Positions 28,966 to 39,173 of a stretch of DNA of 64,000 nucleotides are shown in pieces. The position numbers and the translations under genes are program-made. The notes beneath the pieces are model-generated. The model was not told where the DNA came from, did no database searches, and saw nothing but the letters and a program-made list of their open reading frames with translations. The DNA is from Sulfurimonas sp. GTDB lineage: Bacteria > Campylobacterota > Campylobacteria > Campylobacterales > Sulfurimonadaceae. Location: contig JAUZRZ010000025.1 in NCBI GenBank assembly GCA_030949945.1, forward strand, positions 164,587-228,586, written 5' to 3'. The number at the start of each line of letters is the position of its first letter. Within the stretch, counting starts at the first letter, position 1.

Positions 28966-30465
28966 ATGAATATATCTTCTCTCACATCATTTTTTAAAAA
29001 GAAACCTTCACAACTCGCTACACTAGATACAATTCTTGTAAAAAGGCTTAAAGGTCTCTCAGAACAAAGTAATCTACTTGTTTTTAAAGATGTAAAAATC
29101 TACCATCATGCATCAGTTTATAAAATAGGTCTTATTGTTTTTGACAGTTTACGTGGTCTCTATCTATTTGAGTCAAAAGAGTGGTCATATGATGAGTTAA
29201 AAAATTCAAAAATTCAAAAAGCTCAAAAACAAGAAGCTTCCCAAGACACCTTAGCATTTGAAAACACACAAGATATTATAAAACAAAAATTTAATGAACT
29301 CACACACAGTGATGGTGTTCCAATTTTCAACTTTCTAATGATGGAAAATTTAAATGCTGATGAGTATGAGCATTTAAATGATTCATTTAAATCTTTACTA
29401 CCTAAAGAGAAAATCATCTTTAGTGATTCCAATCAAGCTGATATTTTAAAGAAATTGCACAACTCATGTGAAGAGAGTAGTGACTTACCGAGTATAGATA
29501 ATGTTTTGGGTACTCTGTTTATTCAATATGCTATCATAAACAAGCAAGAGAGTGTTTATCTCTGTAGTGAGGAGCAAAGAGTTTTTTTAGATACTCCACT
29601 AAAGCCTCTAACTCACTTAACAGGTCTGCATGGGAGTGGAAAAAGTAATCTTTTACTTTTAAAATCCATCATAGAGATACTAGATAAAAAGGCTCAAAAA
29701 ATTGTCTTACTTAAACCTACAGTTCTTGCCTGCGATATTTTTAAGAAAAAGCTCTTAACAATAATCGAGCATGCCATAGTTGAGATAGACTTAACAAGTA
29801 TAGAAGTTATCACCCCAGTTGAACTTATTAATAAACATCTATTAAAGTTAAATAAACAAAGCATATCTCTTATAGAAATAAATCCAAAATTAATGCAAAA
29901 AAACTTTCACTATGCTGATATAATAATGTGTGATGATTCAGATCAACTCCCTTCAGAATTTATACAATACCTCCAGCATATACAAAAACACTCTACTTTA
30001 GTCTTAGTAAACAGACTCATGAGTAATACTAATCTGAATAAAAACTTTAGAGATATAAATAGAGAAATTAAGTTTCACAAAACAAATCCACATGCTAAAG
30101 CACTCCATCTTATATCGGGGTTTCTAAGAAAAAAACTCCAGAATATTCTTATAGTATGCAGTCCCACAAGTAGAGACAAACTAAAAGATGATCTTACTCT
30201 ATTTATAGAAGAAAACCCTGATACAATTAATAGTTCTAGTGCACTTATAAATCAAAATTTTAACAATATACTGTTTTGTACATATTCAGATATAAATGAG
30301 TTAAATGCAAATCATATAATTTTAATGGATTTATGTTTTGTCAGTAAAAATGAGATAGAATATGCCTTTAATTTAGCGCAGGTATCAGTTGATGTACTGT
30401 ATGAAGAAGAGTGTGAAGAGATTATAGATTTAAGGAATAAATATGAACAAGATTCAAAAGAGTGA
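28966..30465 (+). CDS. NERD-like domain plus SF1-helicase-like NTPase
   Basis: The 499-residue protein has an N-terminal part resembling a NERD nuclease-related domain: [20 protein letters not shown] near residue 55 corresponds to the family's strand-turn and ExK core. A P-loop follows near residue 225 ([15 protein letters not shown]), and a Walker-B-like [11 protein letters not shown] near residue 327, as in UvrD-type helicases. The later helicase motifs are weak, so it may be a degenerate or shortened member. It overlaps msrB by 23 bases. NERD-helicase proteins are often linked to DNA repair or defence; the function here is unproven. The gene is unbroken. Confidence 0.6.
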   Translation: MNISSLTSFFKKKPSQLATLDTILVKRLKGLSEQSNLLVFKDVKIYHHASVYKIGLIVFDSLRGLYLFESKEWSYDELKNSKIQKAQKQEASQDTLAFENTQDIIKQKFNELTHSDGVPIFNFLMMENLNADEYEHLNDSFKSLLPKEKIIFSDSNQADILKKLHNSCEESSDLPSIDNVLGTLFIQYAIINKQESVYLCSEEQRVFLDTPLKPLTHLTGLHGSGKSNLLLLKSIIEILDKKAQKIVLLKPTVLACDIFKKKLLTIIEHAIVEIDLTSIEVITPVELINKHLLKLNKQSISLIEINPKLMQKNFHYADIIMCDDSDQLPSEFIQYLQHIQKHSTLVLVNRLMSNTNLNKNFRDINREIKFHKTNPHAKALHLISGFLRKKLQNILIVCSPTSRDKLKDDLTLFIEENPDTINSSSALINQNFNNILFCTYSDINELNANHIILMDLCFVSKNEIEYAFNLAQVSVDVLYEEECEEIIDLRNKYEQDSKE

Positions 30466-30835
30466 TGAAGAGTGGAAAGCACAACTAAGTCCACAAGCTT
30501 ATTCAGTTTGTAGACAACATGGAACAGAAGCACCTTTTTCTGGTGAGTTCAATGATAACAAAAAAGATGGTGTTTACAAATGTGTATGTTGCGGAGCACC
30601 CTTGTTCCAATCAGATACAAAATTTGATTCAGGGACAGGTTGGCCTAGCTACTTTGAGTCCATTGAAGATGCTGTTACCGAGATAAAAGATAATGCTCTT
30701 GGTATGATGAGAGTTGAAGTTGTATGTAGCAGATGTGATGCACACTTAGGTCATGTTTTTCCTGATGGTCCCCAACCAACAGGTCAACGCTACTGCATTA
30801 ACTCTGTCTGTTTAACATTTGAAGAGGAAGAATAA
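30443..30835 (+). CDS. msrB: Peptide-methionine (R)-S-oxide reductase
   Basis: MsrB reduces methionine-R-sulfoxide in proteins. Two CxxC pairs bind zinc ([11 protein letters not shown] and [13 protein letters not shown]), and the catalytic cysteine is in [12 protein letters not shown]. The second cysteine in that motif is at a place usually held by alanine, so a local resolving cysteine is possible. There is no signal peptide, so it acts in the cytoplasm. The 130-residue gene begins inside the preceding NTPase gene and ends one base before the cyclophilin ATG. Confidence 0.94.
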   Translation: MNKIQKSDEEWKAQLSPQAYSVCRQHGTEAPFSGEFNDNKKDGVYKCVCCGAPLFQSDTKFDSGTGWPSYFESIEDAVTEIKDNALGMMRVEVVCSRCDAHLGHVFPDGPQPTGQRYCINSVCLTFEEEE

Positions 30836-30836
30836 T

Positions 30837-31394
30837 ATGTTTAAATTTTATACCCTAATCTGTTCACTTATGATAAGCCTTAGCCTTATTTCATCAACAC
30901 TAAATGCACAAGAGAACAGTGCTAACCCCATAGTTATACTGAGCACAAGCAAAGGCGACTTAGAGATAGAACTTTTTCCTGATGTTGCTCCTTTAGCAGT
31001 TGAAAATTTTATGACTCATATAAAAAATGGATACTATAATGGTGTTGCGTTTCACAGAATAATAAAAGATTTTATGATTCAAGGTGGTGATCCAACTGAG
31101 AGTGGTGCAGGTGGAGAATCTATATGGCATAAAGATTTTAAAGATGAGTTTAAAGATAAAACATTTGATAAAGCGGGTATTTTAGCTATGGCGAATCGAG
31201 GTCCATTTACTAATGGTAGTCAGTTTTTCATAACAACAGCACCCACACCTTGGCTCAATGGGCACCATACTATATTTGGTCAGATTTCAAAAACATCATA
31301 CCAAACACTTCAAAAACTTAACAATACACCTGTGAGAGGAAGTAAACCTATCAAAAGGGTACAAATAGATAAGGCATTTATAAAAAATCACTAA
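30837..31394 (+). CDS. ppiA: Periplasmic cyclophilin-type peptidyl-prolyl isomerase
   Basis: A Sec signal (FKFYTLICSLMISLSLISST) leads a cyclophilin domain. Catalytic landmarks are VAFHRIIKDFMIQGGDP, ANRGPFTNGSQFFIT and WLNGHHTIFGQI. I use ATG 30837 instead of the TTG at 30819 because the signal starts there. Corrected length is 185 residues. It follows msrB directly and converges on folP, overlapping its stop by four bases. It probably helps proline isomerisation in the envelope. Confidence 0.9.
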   Translation: MFKFYTLICSLMISLSLISSTLNAQENSANPIVILSTSKGDLEIELFPDVAPLAVENFMTHIKNGYYNGVAFHRIIKDFMIQGGDPTESGAGGESIWHKDFKDEFKDKTFDKAGILAMANRGPFTNGSQFFITTAPTPWLNGHHTIFGQISKTSYQTLQKLNNTPVRGSKPIKRVQIDKAFIKNH

Positions 31395-32536
31395 ACCCTT
31401 TTTAGAGCCTCTAATGTTTTTATAACTTGAGAGTGTTCTTTCACATCATGAACTCTAAGTATTGATGCACCATTTTTTAGTGCTTCAATATGCAGTGCAA
31501 GTGTTCCAGCTAACCTCTCTTTTACATCTACATCATTATCTATCATCGCTATCATTGATTTTCTTGAAGCACCCACTAAAAGTGGTTTTCCCAAACTCAT
31601 AAAATGTTCTAAGTGTTTTATCAGCATTAGATTATCTTTTAGTGTTTTACCAAAACCAATTCCCACATCTAAGATAATATCTTTTATGCCAAAAGATTCT
31701 GCTTTTTGAACTCTTTGCTGCAGGAATAGATAGACTTCATCTAAAATATCACTATATTGTGGGTTATCTTGCATAGTTTGAGGTGTTCCTTGCATATGCA
31801 TGATCACTGCACTCGCACCATACTTTGCACAAAGCTTACAGACCTCATCATTTGCTAAACCTGTAATGTCATTTACGATTTTAAAGCCTGCGTTTAATGC
31901 CTGCTCAATTACTAGAGGCTCATAACTGTCTATGCTAAAATCTACCTTTTCATAAAGTTTTTGCACCTTTATCATCTCTAAAAGTGGTTTAATACGAGAA
32001 AGTTCCTCTTCTGCACTTACTGACTTTGTATTGGGTGCAGAAGAGACTGCACCTATGTCAATTATAGTAGCACCCTCTTCTATCATCAACTCAATTTTTA
32101 CAACTGCATCTTTTGAGTTAAAGCGACTATCTCCATAAAAACTATCATCATTTGCATTGATAACACCCATTATTTTTATCTCTTTGTCAGCTTTAGCACT
32201 AAGTATCTCTCCTAGTTTATGTGCGAACTCCTTTAAACCAAAAGGCTGTGCTAGCTCCTTTCTTGCTAAGGTTTTTAGGTGTGCAGTAGTTGCAATGAGT
32301 AAACAATCAACACTAGGAGTTTTAGCTAAAACTGTTCCTCGTGGGACAGCTAAGTCTGCCCCTATTGAGAGAGCATCTTGCTTTAAAATATTTGCTCCAC
32401 CCACATGAAGATTTTTAATTTTAATAATATGTATTTTAGCCTTAGCACTTAAGATACTGACACCACCAGCATCTACATTCATATCTTTAAGGTATTGTTT
32501 TATATCTATAGAGTTACTTAAGTGTTCAACTATCAT
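31391..32536 (-). CDS. folP: Dihydropteroate synthase
   Basis: FolP joins p-aminobenzoate to the pterin in folate synthesis and is the sulfonamide target. The barrel begins at MGVINANDDSFYGDSRF (an altered form of the usual NVTPDSF motif), with TIIDIGAVSSAP, FSIDSYEPLVIEQAL, IMHMQGTPQTM and DVGIGFGKTLKDN. An N-terminal extension of about 120 residues is typical of Campylobacterota FolP. The 381-residue gene ends the operon rppH-lysC-hobA-holB-folP, overlapping holB by one base. Confidence 0.93.
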   Translation of the reverse strand: MIVEHLSNSIDIKQYLKDMNVDAGGVSILSAKAKIHIIKIKNLHVGGANILKQDALSIGADLAVPRGTVLAKTPSVDCLLIATTAHLKTLARKELAQPFGLKEFAHKLGEILSAKADKEIKIMGVINANDDSFYGDSRFNSKDAVVKIELMIEEGATIIDIGAVSSAPNTKSVSAEEELSRIKPLLEMIKVQKLYEKVDFSIDSYEPLVIEQALNAGFKIVNDITGLANDEVCKLCAKYGASAVIMHMQGTPQTMQDNPQYSDILDEVYLFLQQRVQKAESFGIKDIILDVGIGFGKTLKDNLMLIKHLEHFMSLGKPLLVGASRKSMIAMIDNDVDVKERLAGTLALHIEALKNGASILRVHDVKEHSQVIKTLEALKRV

Positions 32537-33156
32537 TACTTCTCTCTTGCAAAACTCATCAGAAGCATCGCTAAAACACTTTGTGGTCGTGAATTTAAAC
32601 TTAGTAGTCTATAAGCTTTGTCAAAATTTTCTAACTGTAATTGACTTAAGATAAGCATATCAACTACAGTTGCTCTATAAAAAAGTGCTTGGACTAACTC
32701 TTTGGCATCCTCTTTTTTCACCCGTGCATTCTCTTTTAAAAAACTAAAAACTTCCTTATAGTCTAGTCGTGCTAGGTTTAACTCTAACTCATGAACTATA
32801 TGATGATTGTTTATTTTTAAAATTGGGAGACGTGAACGGACAGTTGGGAGTAGATTAGACTTTGTTGGGCTTATGATGATAAACTCAATATTTTTTGGTG
32901 GTTCTTCGAGTAGTTTTAAGAGTGAGTTTTGTGCTACATCTGAGAGGTCACTAGCCCCTAAAATAATATACTTCACATTTGACTCGCTAATGTATGATTC
33001 AGCTAAAACAGCCTTCGCATGTTCTAGTTTAAAAATCTCACCAATCACTACAAACTTTACCACACGAAAAGGTTTTAACTCTTCTTCTAGTCTTGTAACT
33101 TCAGACTCAATATCATCAGAGATAATAATGTGACCTCGTATACTAGGAGCTTGCAT
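32536..33156 (-). CDS. holB: DNA polymerase III delta' subunit, short form
   Basis: The delta' subunit is part of the clamp loader. The stretch QNSLLKLLEEPPKNIEFIII followed by TVRSRLPILK is the clamp-loader signature (SRC/SRL motif). At 206 residues and without a P-loop it matches the short Helicobacter form. It overlaps hobA by 14 bases and folP by one, in an order conserved with Helicobacter. Confidence 0.88.
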   Translation of the reverse strand: MQAPSIRGHIIISDDIESEVTRLEEELKPFRVVKFVVIGEIFKLEHAKAVLAESYISESNVKYIILGASDLSDVAQNSLLKLLEEPPKNIEFIIISPTKSNLLPTVRSRLPILKINNHHIVHELELNLARLDYKEVFSFLKENARVKKEDAKELVQALFYRATVVDMLILSQLQLENFDKAYRLLSLNSRPQSVLAMLLMSFAREK

Positions 33157-33706
33157 CTACCTCTCCAAACATTGCAGCATTAAGTGAGGCATCAAAAAGA
33201 CGATAGAGTTGTAAAAGTTTTATATCTAAACCTTTATCATAAGACTTCAGAGTAAAAGCATTATTAAAATCTTCATCAAATATCCAATAATAGCTATCAT
33301 CTCTTCTTTTTGCTATATCACAGCGTTTATCATTCCCCTTACCTATATACCAAAAGAAAAAATCCTCTTTATAGGAGAGTGAAATCATATCATCAACGAT
33401 ATCTATCATCTCCCCTCCATTAATGCTATTATAATGAACACAGATATTATCTATACTCACTATAGGAATTAATGGTCTCTCTAACTGCTCTGTGTTTATA
33501 GAGGAGAGTATATATTTCTCAAGCCATTTATGCTTCTCATCCGTGATAAGGATAATAGTTTTTCCTTGAAGTATCTGTTCTAAGGCATATGCAGTTGTTT
33601 TTGACCACTCAAAACGCTGTTCTTCAAGCCATGATAAGCTAGCACCCTCTTCTCTAATGGCATCTAAACTCCACTGTGCAAAATTAGGCTCATAAGAACT
33701 TGGCAT
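33143..33706 (-). CDS. hobA: DnaA-initiator-associating protein HobA
   Basis: HobA is a Campylobacterota-specific tetrameric protein that bridges DnaA domain I at the origin, the counterpart of DiaA. The 187 residues include SLDAIREEGASLSWLEEQRF and DDSYYWIFDEDFNNAFTLKS, and the SIS-like fold is expected. I identify it by the sequence pattern and by its place between lysC and holB, the Helicobacter HP1229-HP1231 order. It is strong evidence for the phylum. Confidence 0.87.
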   Translation of the reverse strand: MPSSYEPNFAQWSLDAIREEGASLSWLEEQRFEWSKTTAYALEQILQGKTIILITDEKHKWLEKYILSSINTEQLERPLIPIVSIDNICVHYNSINGGEMIDIVDDMISLSYKEDFFFWYIGKGNDKRCDIAKRRDDSYYWIFDEDFNNAFTLKSYDKGLDIKLLQLYRLFDASLNAAMFGEVDASS

Positions 33707-33711
33707 CAGCC

Positions 33712-34923
33712 CTACTTCTCTAACTCATATGCATCATGAAGTCCACGAACTGCAAGTTCTGCATATTTTTCATCTATAACCATACTGATTTTTATCTCAG
33801 AAGTTGAAATCATATTGATGTTTATATTATTCTCAGCCATTGTTGAGAAAGCTTTTGCAGCGACACCAGCATGACTTCTCATACCCACACCAACTACAGA
33901 GACTTTACATATCTCTTCATTATAAGAGTCTGCTTTTATCTCACCATCTTGCACAAATGAATCCACTATCTCTTTTGCATCAAACAAGTCGCCTACGGGA
34001 ACAGTAAAGTCAATATTGGTAGCACCATCATGTGCTTTGTTTTGAATAATCATATCAACATTTACCTCAGCAGTAGCAAGACGATTAAAAATATCAGATG
34101 CTATTCCTGGTCTATCTTTCACACCCATCAGTGAGATACGTGCTTGGTTTCTGTCTAGTGCTATTCCGCTTACTAATGGTGCTTCCATAATATTTTCCTC
34201 TTTTGTTATTAATGTTCCCTCTTCATTTGAAAAGCTTGTTCGTGTTACTAAATTTACATTTAACTTTTTTGCCATCTCGACTGAACGGTTTTGTAGTACT
34301 TTTGCACCTAAAGATGCTAACTCTAACATCTCATCATAAGAGATTTTATCAAGTTTTTTTGCTTTTGGTTCTATTCGTGGATCGGTAGTATATATACCAC
34401 TCACATCAGTATATATCTCACAAAGGTCAGCTTTTAATGCCCCCGCAATAGCTACAGCAGAGAGGTCACTCCCACCGCGACCGAGTGTTGTAACATCCCC
34501 TGCTTCATTAACACCCTGAAAACCAGCAACTACAATAATTTTTCCTGACTTTACTGCATTTTGCATAACTTCTGGATCTATTCGTTCTATACGAGCTTTT
34601 GTATGGTTTACATCCGTTACTATACCAGCTTTTCTACCTGTCATCGCTGTTGCATCATGTCCCATCTCTTGGAGAGCAATAGCAAGAAGTGAAGCTGTTA
34701 CCCGCTCACCTGCACTGAGTAACATGTCCATCTCTGCTGCTGCAGGATGTGAAGAAAAATGTTCTGCATAGCCCACAAGCTTGTTAGTCTCTCCGCTCAT
34801 TGCCGATACAACTACAATAACATCATTACCCTCTTTTTTTGTAGCACTCACACGCGAAGCTACATTTCCTATGCGATCAAGGTCACCTACACTCGTTCCA
34901 CCAAATTTTTGAACTATTAACAT
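33712..34923 (-). CDS. lysC: Aspartate kinase
   Basis: LysC phosphorylates aspartate, the first step to lysine, threonine and methionine. The kinase domain starts QKFGGTSVGDLDRI, continues with the VVVSAMSGETNKLV loop and GRGGSDLSAVAIAGAL, and is followed by two C-terminal ACT domains (LMGVKDRPGIASDIF and GVGMRSHAGVAAKAF) for feedback control by lysine or threonine. The 403-residue gene is intact and sits between rppH and hobA. Confidence 0.96.
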   Translation of the reverse strand: MLIVQKFGGTSVGDLDRIGNVASRVSATKKEGNDVIVVVSAMSGETNKLVGYAEHFSSHPAAAEMDMLLSAGERVTASLLAIALQEMGHDATAMTGRKAGIVTDVNHTKARIERIDPEVMQNAVKSGKIIVVAGFQGVNEAGDVTTLGRGGSDLSAVAIAGALKADLCEIYTDVSGIYTTDPRIEPKAKKLDKISYDEMLELASLGAKVLQNRSVEMAKKLNVNLVTRTSFSNEEGTLITKEENIMEAPLVSGIALDRNQARISLMGVKDRPGIASDIFNRLATAEVNVDMIIQNKAHDGATNIDFTVPVGDLFDAKEIVDSFVQDGEIKADSYNEEICKVSVVGVGMRSHAGVAAKAFSTMAENNININMISTSEIKISMVIDEKYAELAVRGLHDAYELEK

Positions 34924-35394
34924 TTATAAGAGTCCCTCACTTTTAAAATAATTTATTACTTTCTCATACACAGGTTTTTTAAAATGTGCAGTATGATTTA
35001 AAATCTCATCACTACTCACAAATTTATGCTCACTAAACTCAGGGTGCATCGTATCTAAGTTGATTTTTGCATCCTTACTAAGCTTCATTAAATAGTATCT
35101 CTGCGTTTGTCCCTTATAGGGCTTCATCTTATTTGCTATCTTCGTTGGAAAATCATAAGAGATCCACTCTGGATACTCTGCAATAAGCTCTGCATCCTTT
35201 GTTCCTATCTCTTCTTCCATCTCACGATAAAGTGCTTCTTGTACCTCTTCACCCTTGTCAATCCCACCCTGAGGAAACTGCCAAATATCAGCTAAATCAT
35301 TGCGCTGGGCAATAAAAATTTCTTTTACTTTTGGATAGTTGGATGAAACGATAATCATCGCCACATTTGGACGATACTCATTTTTTATATTCAT
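34924..35394 (-). CDS. rppH: RNA pyrophosphohydrolase (Nudix)
   Basis: RppH removes pyrophosphate from the 5' end of mRNA to trigger decay. The Nudix box is complete: GGIDKGEEVQEALYREMEEE followed by IG. YRPNVAMIIV and the late ISYDFPTKI loop fit the family. I start at ATG 35394 because the upstream 12 codons contain two TATAAT boxes of the operon promoter. At 156 residues it has the normal length. It leads the five-gene leftward operon. Confidence 0.92.
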   Translation of the reverse strand: MNIKNEYRPNVAMIIVSSNYPKVKEIFIAQRNDLADIWQFPQGGIDKGEEVQEALYREMEEEIGTKDAELIAEYPEWISYDFPTKIANKMKPYKGQTQRYYLMKLSKDAKINLDTMHPEFSEHKFVSSDEILNHTAHFKKPVYEKVINYFKSEGLL

Positions 35395-35406
35395 ATTTGA
35401 ACCTGT

Positions 35407-35427
35407 ATTATAATTACCGCGATTATA
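35407..35427 (-). promoter_or_regulatory. Tandem -10 boxes of the rppH operon
   Basis: On the minus strand TATAAT occurs twice, at 35422-35427 and 35407-35412. The first would leave a leader of about 20 bases before the ATG at 35394, the second almost none. Confidence 0.55.
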
Positions 35428-35506
35428 CAAAAGAAGTGATTAAAACAAGATAATTTATGTAAGAAGTCTATTTTAGATATAATTAAATCAAACAAGGAGT
35501 AACTTT

Positions 35507-35750
35507 ATGCAAAGTAATGAGACACAAGATTATTCTAATGCAATGATTGAAGCATTTATAGATAAACCTGAAAAAACACTTCTGGTATCAGATGGCATTT
35601 TCAAGATTTAATGTTAATGGCATTGATAAGCCAACTTGCACATTGGAGTTGGTGGGGATTTTTTGGTGGTTTTTATTTTTACTTTATCGCAAAGCTTATA
35701 TCCCAGCACTCATTCTTTTTATTGCACACAAGTTGGTTATACTTCGCACT
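35507..35750 (+). pseudogene. DUF2628-like membrane protein, truncated and frameshifted
   Basis: AAGGAG precedes ATG 35507. The first frame ends near 35535 in a shift, after which MAFSRFNVNGIDKPT and, after more shifts, WSWWGFFGGFYF and LYRKAYIPALILFI match the DUF2628 pattern (an aromatic-rich helix followed by LYRK and further helices). The expected later helices are missing: the sequence runs straight into the start of hemW. Either the gene is truncated or bases were lost in assembly here. Confidence 0.5.
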
Positions 35751-36810
35751 ATGTTATTATATATTCACATTCCATTTTGCGATTCTAAGTGTTCTTACTG
35801 TGCTTTTAACTCTTATGTTGACAAGTTTCACCTAAAAGAAAAGTATATGTCAGCCCTTTTTGTTCAACTCAAACATGAGCTTAAACGTTTTGATGCAACA
35901 AAAGAGTCTATTGAGACTATATTTATCGGTGGAGGAACTCCTTCTACTGTTGCCCCTGAGCTTTACAAAGAGATATTTACTCATCTTAAACCTTATCTCA
36001 AAAAAGATATTGAGATTACAAGTGAAGCAAATCCTAATAGTGCCACATACGAATGGCTTGAGGGAATGTATGGGCTTGGTGTAAACCGCATCAGTTTTGG
36101 AGTACAGAGTTTTAATGAAAAAAAACTCAAACTTCTAAACCGAGCGCACTCCCCTCAAATGGCAATAGATGCTATAAACAATGCAAAAACCATAGGCTTT
36201 GAGAACCTCTCTCTTGATTTGATTTATGCAACCTTAGGCGATACAAAAGAACTCATCCAGTACGATATAGACACTGCAGTTTAGTCTCCCTATAAATCAT
36301 ATCAGTGCCTATGCTTTAACTATAGAAGAGGGAACGGCATTTGAGAATAGACCGCAGATGAGTAGCGAGCAGTTATCTCTTACTTCTTGGATATTTAGTG
36401 CTATTAAAGAGAGAGGGCTTCCTCAGTATGAGATAAGTAATTTTGGAAAATATCACTCATCACACAACTTAGGATACTGGAGATATAAAGATTATATGGG
36501 AGTTGGTGCTGGTGCTGTGGGTAAACGCGAGCTACTGCGTTTTTATCCAAATCCAGATATAGAAGAGTACATAAAAAATCCGTGCATCACTATTAAAGAA
36601 GAACTCCTTACACTAGAAGATAAAAGAATAGAGCAGTTTTTTTTAGGTATGCGTTCATGTATTGGTATTGAGACTGATTTATTGAGCTCAAAAGAGAAAA
36701 TACAAGCAGATATACTTGTCCAAGAGAAAAAATTAGACTTAATAGATAATGTACTTTACAATAAAGATTATCTACTAGCAGATGAAATAACACTCTTTTT
36801 GACTGCATAA
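35751..36810 (+). CDS. hemW: HemW-like radical SAM protein (frameshifted)
   Basis: The radical SAM cluster motif CDSKCSYCAF follows LLYIHIP at the very start, as in HemW (formerly called oxygen-independent coproporphyrinogen oxidase-like), a heme chaperone. TIFIGGGTPSTV and GVNRISFGVQSF are further family motifs, and the C-terminal half has QYEISNFGKYHSSHNLGYW. The frame breaks at 36284 (GCAGTTTAG) and continues as SLPINHISAYALTIEEGTAF. The ATG at 35751 has no clear ribosome site and abuts a truncated membrane gene. Confidence 0.85.
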
Positions 36811-36869
36811 TCACTCTTTAATCATTCTTTTGCTAAAATCCACATAATTAAAATAATAAGAGGTTTACT

Positions 36870-37262
36870 ATGTTTGGTATGGGTTTCACCGAAATACTTA
36901 TAATTGCTGTTATTGCCATACTCTTTTTGGGTCCAGATAAACTTCCTGGTGCTATGGTTGATATAGCAAAATTTTTTAAAAGTGCTAAAGATGCTATAGG
37001 TAGTGTTAAAGACTCTCTTGAAGAAGAGCTAAATGTCAGTGACATTAAAAAAGAAGCACTAGAGTACAAAGCAAAACTTGACTCTGCAAGCTCAAAACTA
37101 AGTGAAATAACAGATGTGAAAACTCAAGTTGGCTCTCAGATTAGCTCAATTCTTGATGATGAAGAAGAAGTATCTAAAGCTCCAGAGAATGCAGCACCTA
37201 AAGTTTCTCAAAAAGTAACCTTTAAAAAGAAAAATAAAAAAGAAGAAAATACCGATGTTTGA
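36870..37262 (+). CDS. tatB: Twin-arginine translocase subunit TatB
   Basis: TatB forms the substrate receptor of the Tat export system with TatC. The N-terminal helix FGMGFTEILIIAVIAILFLG with the following PDKLPGAMVDIAKFFKSAK amphipathic helix is the family core. The tail is charged (SKAPENAAPKVSQKV and lysine-rich end). The 130-residue gene overlaps tatC by eight bases. TatA is not in the window. Confidence 0.92.
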   Translation: MFGMGFTEILIIAVIAILFLGPDKLPGAMVDIAKFFKSAKDAIGSVKDSLEEELNVSDIKKEALEYKAKLDSASSKLSEITDVKTQVGSQISSILDDEEEVSKAPENAAPKVSQKVTFKKKNKKEENTDV

Positions 37263-38057
37263 TGAACTCCGTCCCCACCTAGTAGAACTTAGAAAAAGAC
37301 TTGCTATCTCAGCAGGAAGCCTCATAGTTATGTTTTTTGTTATGTTTTACTTTCATGAACCAATACTCAACTGGATGGTTGAACCACTAAACACTGCCCT
37401 TATTGAAGTTGGTAAAAAATCTGTTCATGCTGCAGATGGAATGATCACCACTTCTCAAGTTGGTGGTGCTTTTTTTGTAGCCATTAAGGTTGCATTCTTT
37501 GCCGCTATTATGGGTGCTTTACCGATAATACTTGCACAAATTTGGATGTTTATAGCCCCTGGTCTCTATGCAAATGAGAAAAAAATGATTATTCCTTTTG
37601 TTGTTGGTGGGACTGTAATGTTTGCGAGTGGTGTCCTTTTTGCCTACTATGTAGTAACACCTTTTGGATTTGACTTTCTTATTACTTTTGGTAGTTTTAA
37701 ATTCACTCCACTCATCAACATTGAAGATTATGTTGGCTTTTTTACCAAAATTATGTTTGGATTTGGTTTAGCATTTCAGCTTCCTGTTTTTGCATACTTT
37801 TAGCACTACTAGGACTTGTAAATGATAAACAGATGATAGCATTTTTCAAATATGCTATCGTTATTATTTTTATTGTCGCAGCACTTCTTACTCCGCCTGA
37901 TGTCCTTACTCAGATGCTTATGGCTGGTCCTTTAATCATTCTATATGGTCTCTCTATTTTAATAGTTAAAATGGTAAATCCTGCTGAGGATGAAGATGAT
38001 GAAGACGAAGATGAAGAAGAAGAGAGTGCAACAGTTCAAATAGAAGATCACAAGTAA
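37255..38057 (+). CDS. tatC: Twin-arginine translocase subunit TatC (frameshifted)
   Basis: TatC is the six-helix core that recognises twin-arginine signals. It begins FDELRPHLVELRKRLAISAG, has MWMFIAPGLYANEKK-type loop (QIWMFIAPGLYANEKKMIIP) and FGFGLAFQLPVFAYF. The frame stops at 37803 in a T run; one base added continues LALLGLVNDKQMIAFFKYA and TPPDVLTQMLMAGPLIILYG. The C-terminus is very acidic (DEDDEDEDEEEE). Corrected length is about 267 residues. Confidence 0.93.
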
Positions 38058-38063
38058 GTAGCT

Positions 38064-39102
38064 ATGTCGCAAAACAAAGACTTACTTACACAAAGCTATG
38101 ATTTCACTCTTCCACAGGAGCTTATAGCAACCCACCCAGCATCTCCAAGAGACCATGCTAAACTTTTAGTATATGATAGAAAAACAGATACTATTACACA
38201 TACACACTTTTATGACTTTGAAAAATATATACCAAAAGAGTGTGCCCTAATATTTAATGATACTAAAGTCATTAAAGCGAGACTTTATGGGAAAAAACCA
38301 AGTGGTGGGAAGATAGAACTACTTATTAACCGTGCCATTAATGCTCATGATGTTAATGTCTATATTCGTGGAAAAGTTAAAATAGATAGTGAAATATTTT
38401 TTGATGAAGAGTTGATAGCTAAGGTTGTGCAACTACATGAAGATGGTAGCCGAATTGTTAACTTTTATCAAAACACTACTTTACTGCGTTTTGAAGACTT
38501 ACTCCCCATCATAGATAACATCGGTCATGTTCCCTCTCCCTCCATATATCCAAAGAGAAGATAATAAAAGTGATGAAGATGAGTACCAAACTGTCTTTGC
38601 AAAAGAGGAAGGTGCGGTTGCTGCACCAACTGCATCACTTCACTTCACAAAAGAACAACACGATAGAGTTTGTAAAAATTTCCAGCACGCTTATGTCACA
38701 CTGCATGTAGGAAGTGGTACTTTTAAACCTGTTGATGCAACAGTAATTACTGATCATCCAATGCACTCAGAGTATTACAATATCTCAAATACAGCAAAAG
38801 ATATACTTGATTCTACAACACCTATTCTAAGCATAGGAACAACTTCAACAAGAACTATTGAGTTTTACGACAAACATGGAAAAGTACAAAGAGGCGAAGC
38901 AAATCTTTTTCTACATCCAAATAACAAACCAAGTAGAGTAAATCACCTACTCACAAACTTTCACCTACCAAAATCAACCCTACTTATGTTAGTAGCATCT
39001 TTTATAGGCTTAGAAAAAACACAAGAGTTATATGCCGAGGCAATAAAAGAGAAGTACCGTTTTTACTCATATGGCGATGCTATGTTACTTCTATTCAACT
39101 AA
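38064..39102 (+). CDS. queA: S-adenosylmethionine:tRNA ribosyltransferase-isomerase (frameshifted)
   Basis: QueA makes epoxyqueuosine in tRNA anticodons. The start YDFTLPQELIATHPASPRDH, IFNDTKVIKARLYG and the later EYQTVFAKEEGAVAAPTASL, HVGSGTFKPV and SRVNHLLTNFHLPKSTLLML stretches are diagnostic. The frame breaks near 38560, after IGHVPSPSIYPKRR; in the next frame LPPYIQREDNKSDEDEYQT follows, so the family sequence PLPPYI is shared by both. It is cotranscribed after tatC and ends at a hairpin terminator. Confidence 0.94.
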
Positions 39103-39173
39103 TGCTACAGACTATCAAAGAGCAACACTCACACTTACACTTTAGTGACAGTGGTGTCGGCATTTAGTGCCAG

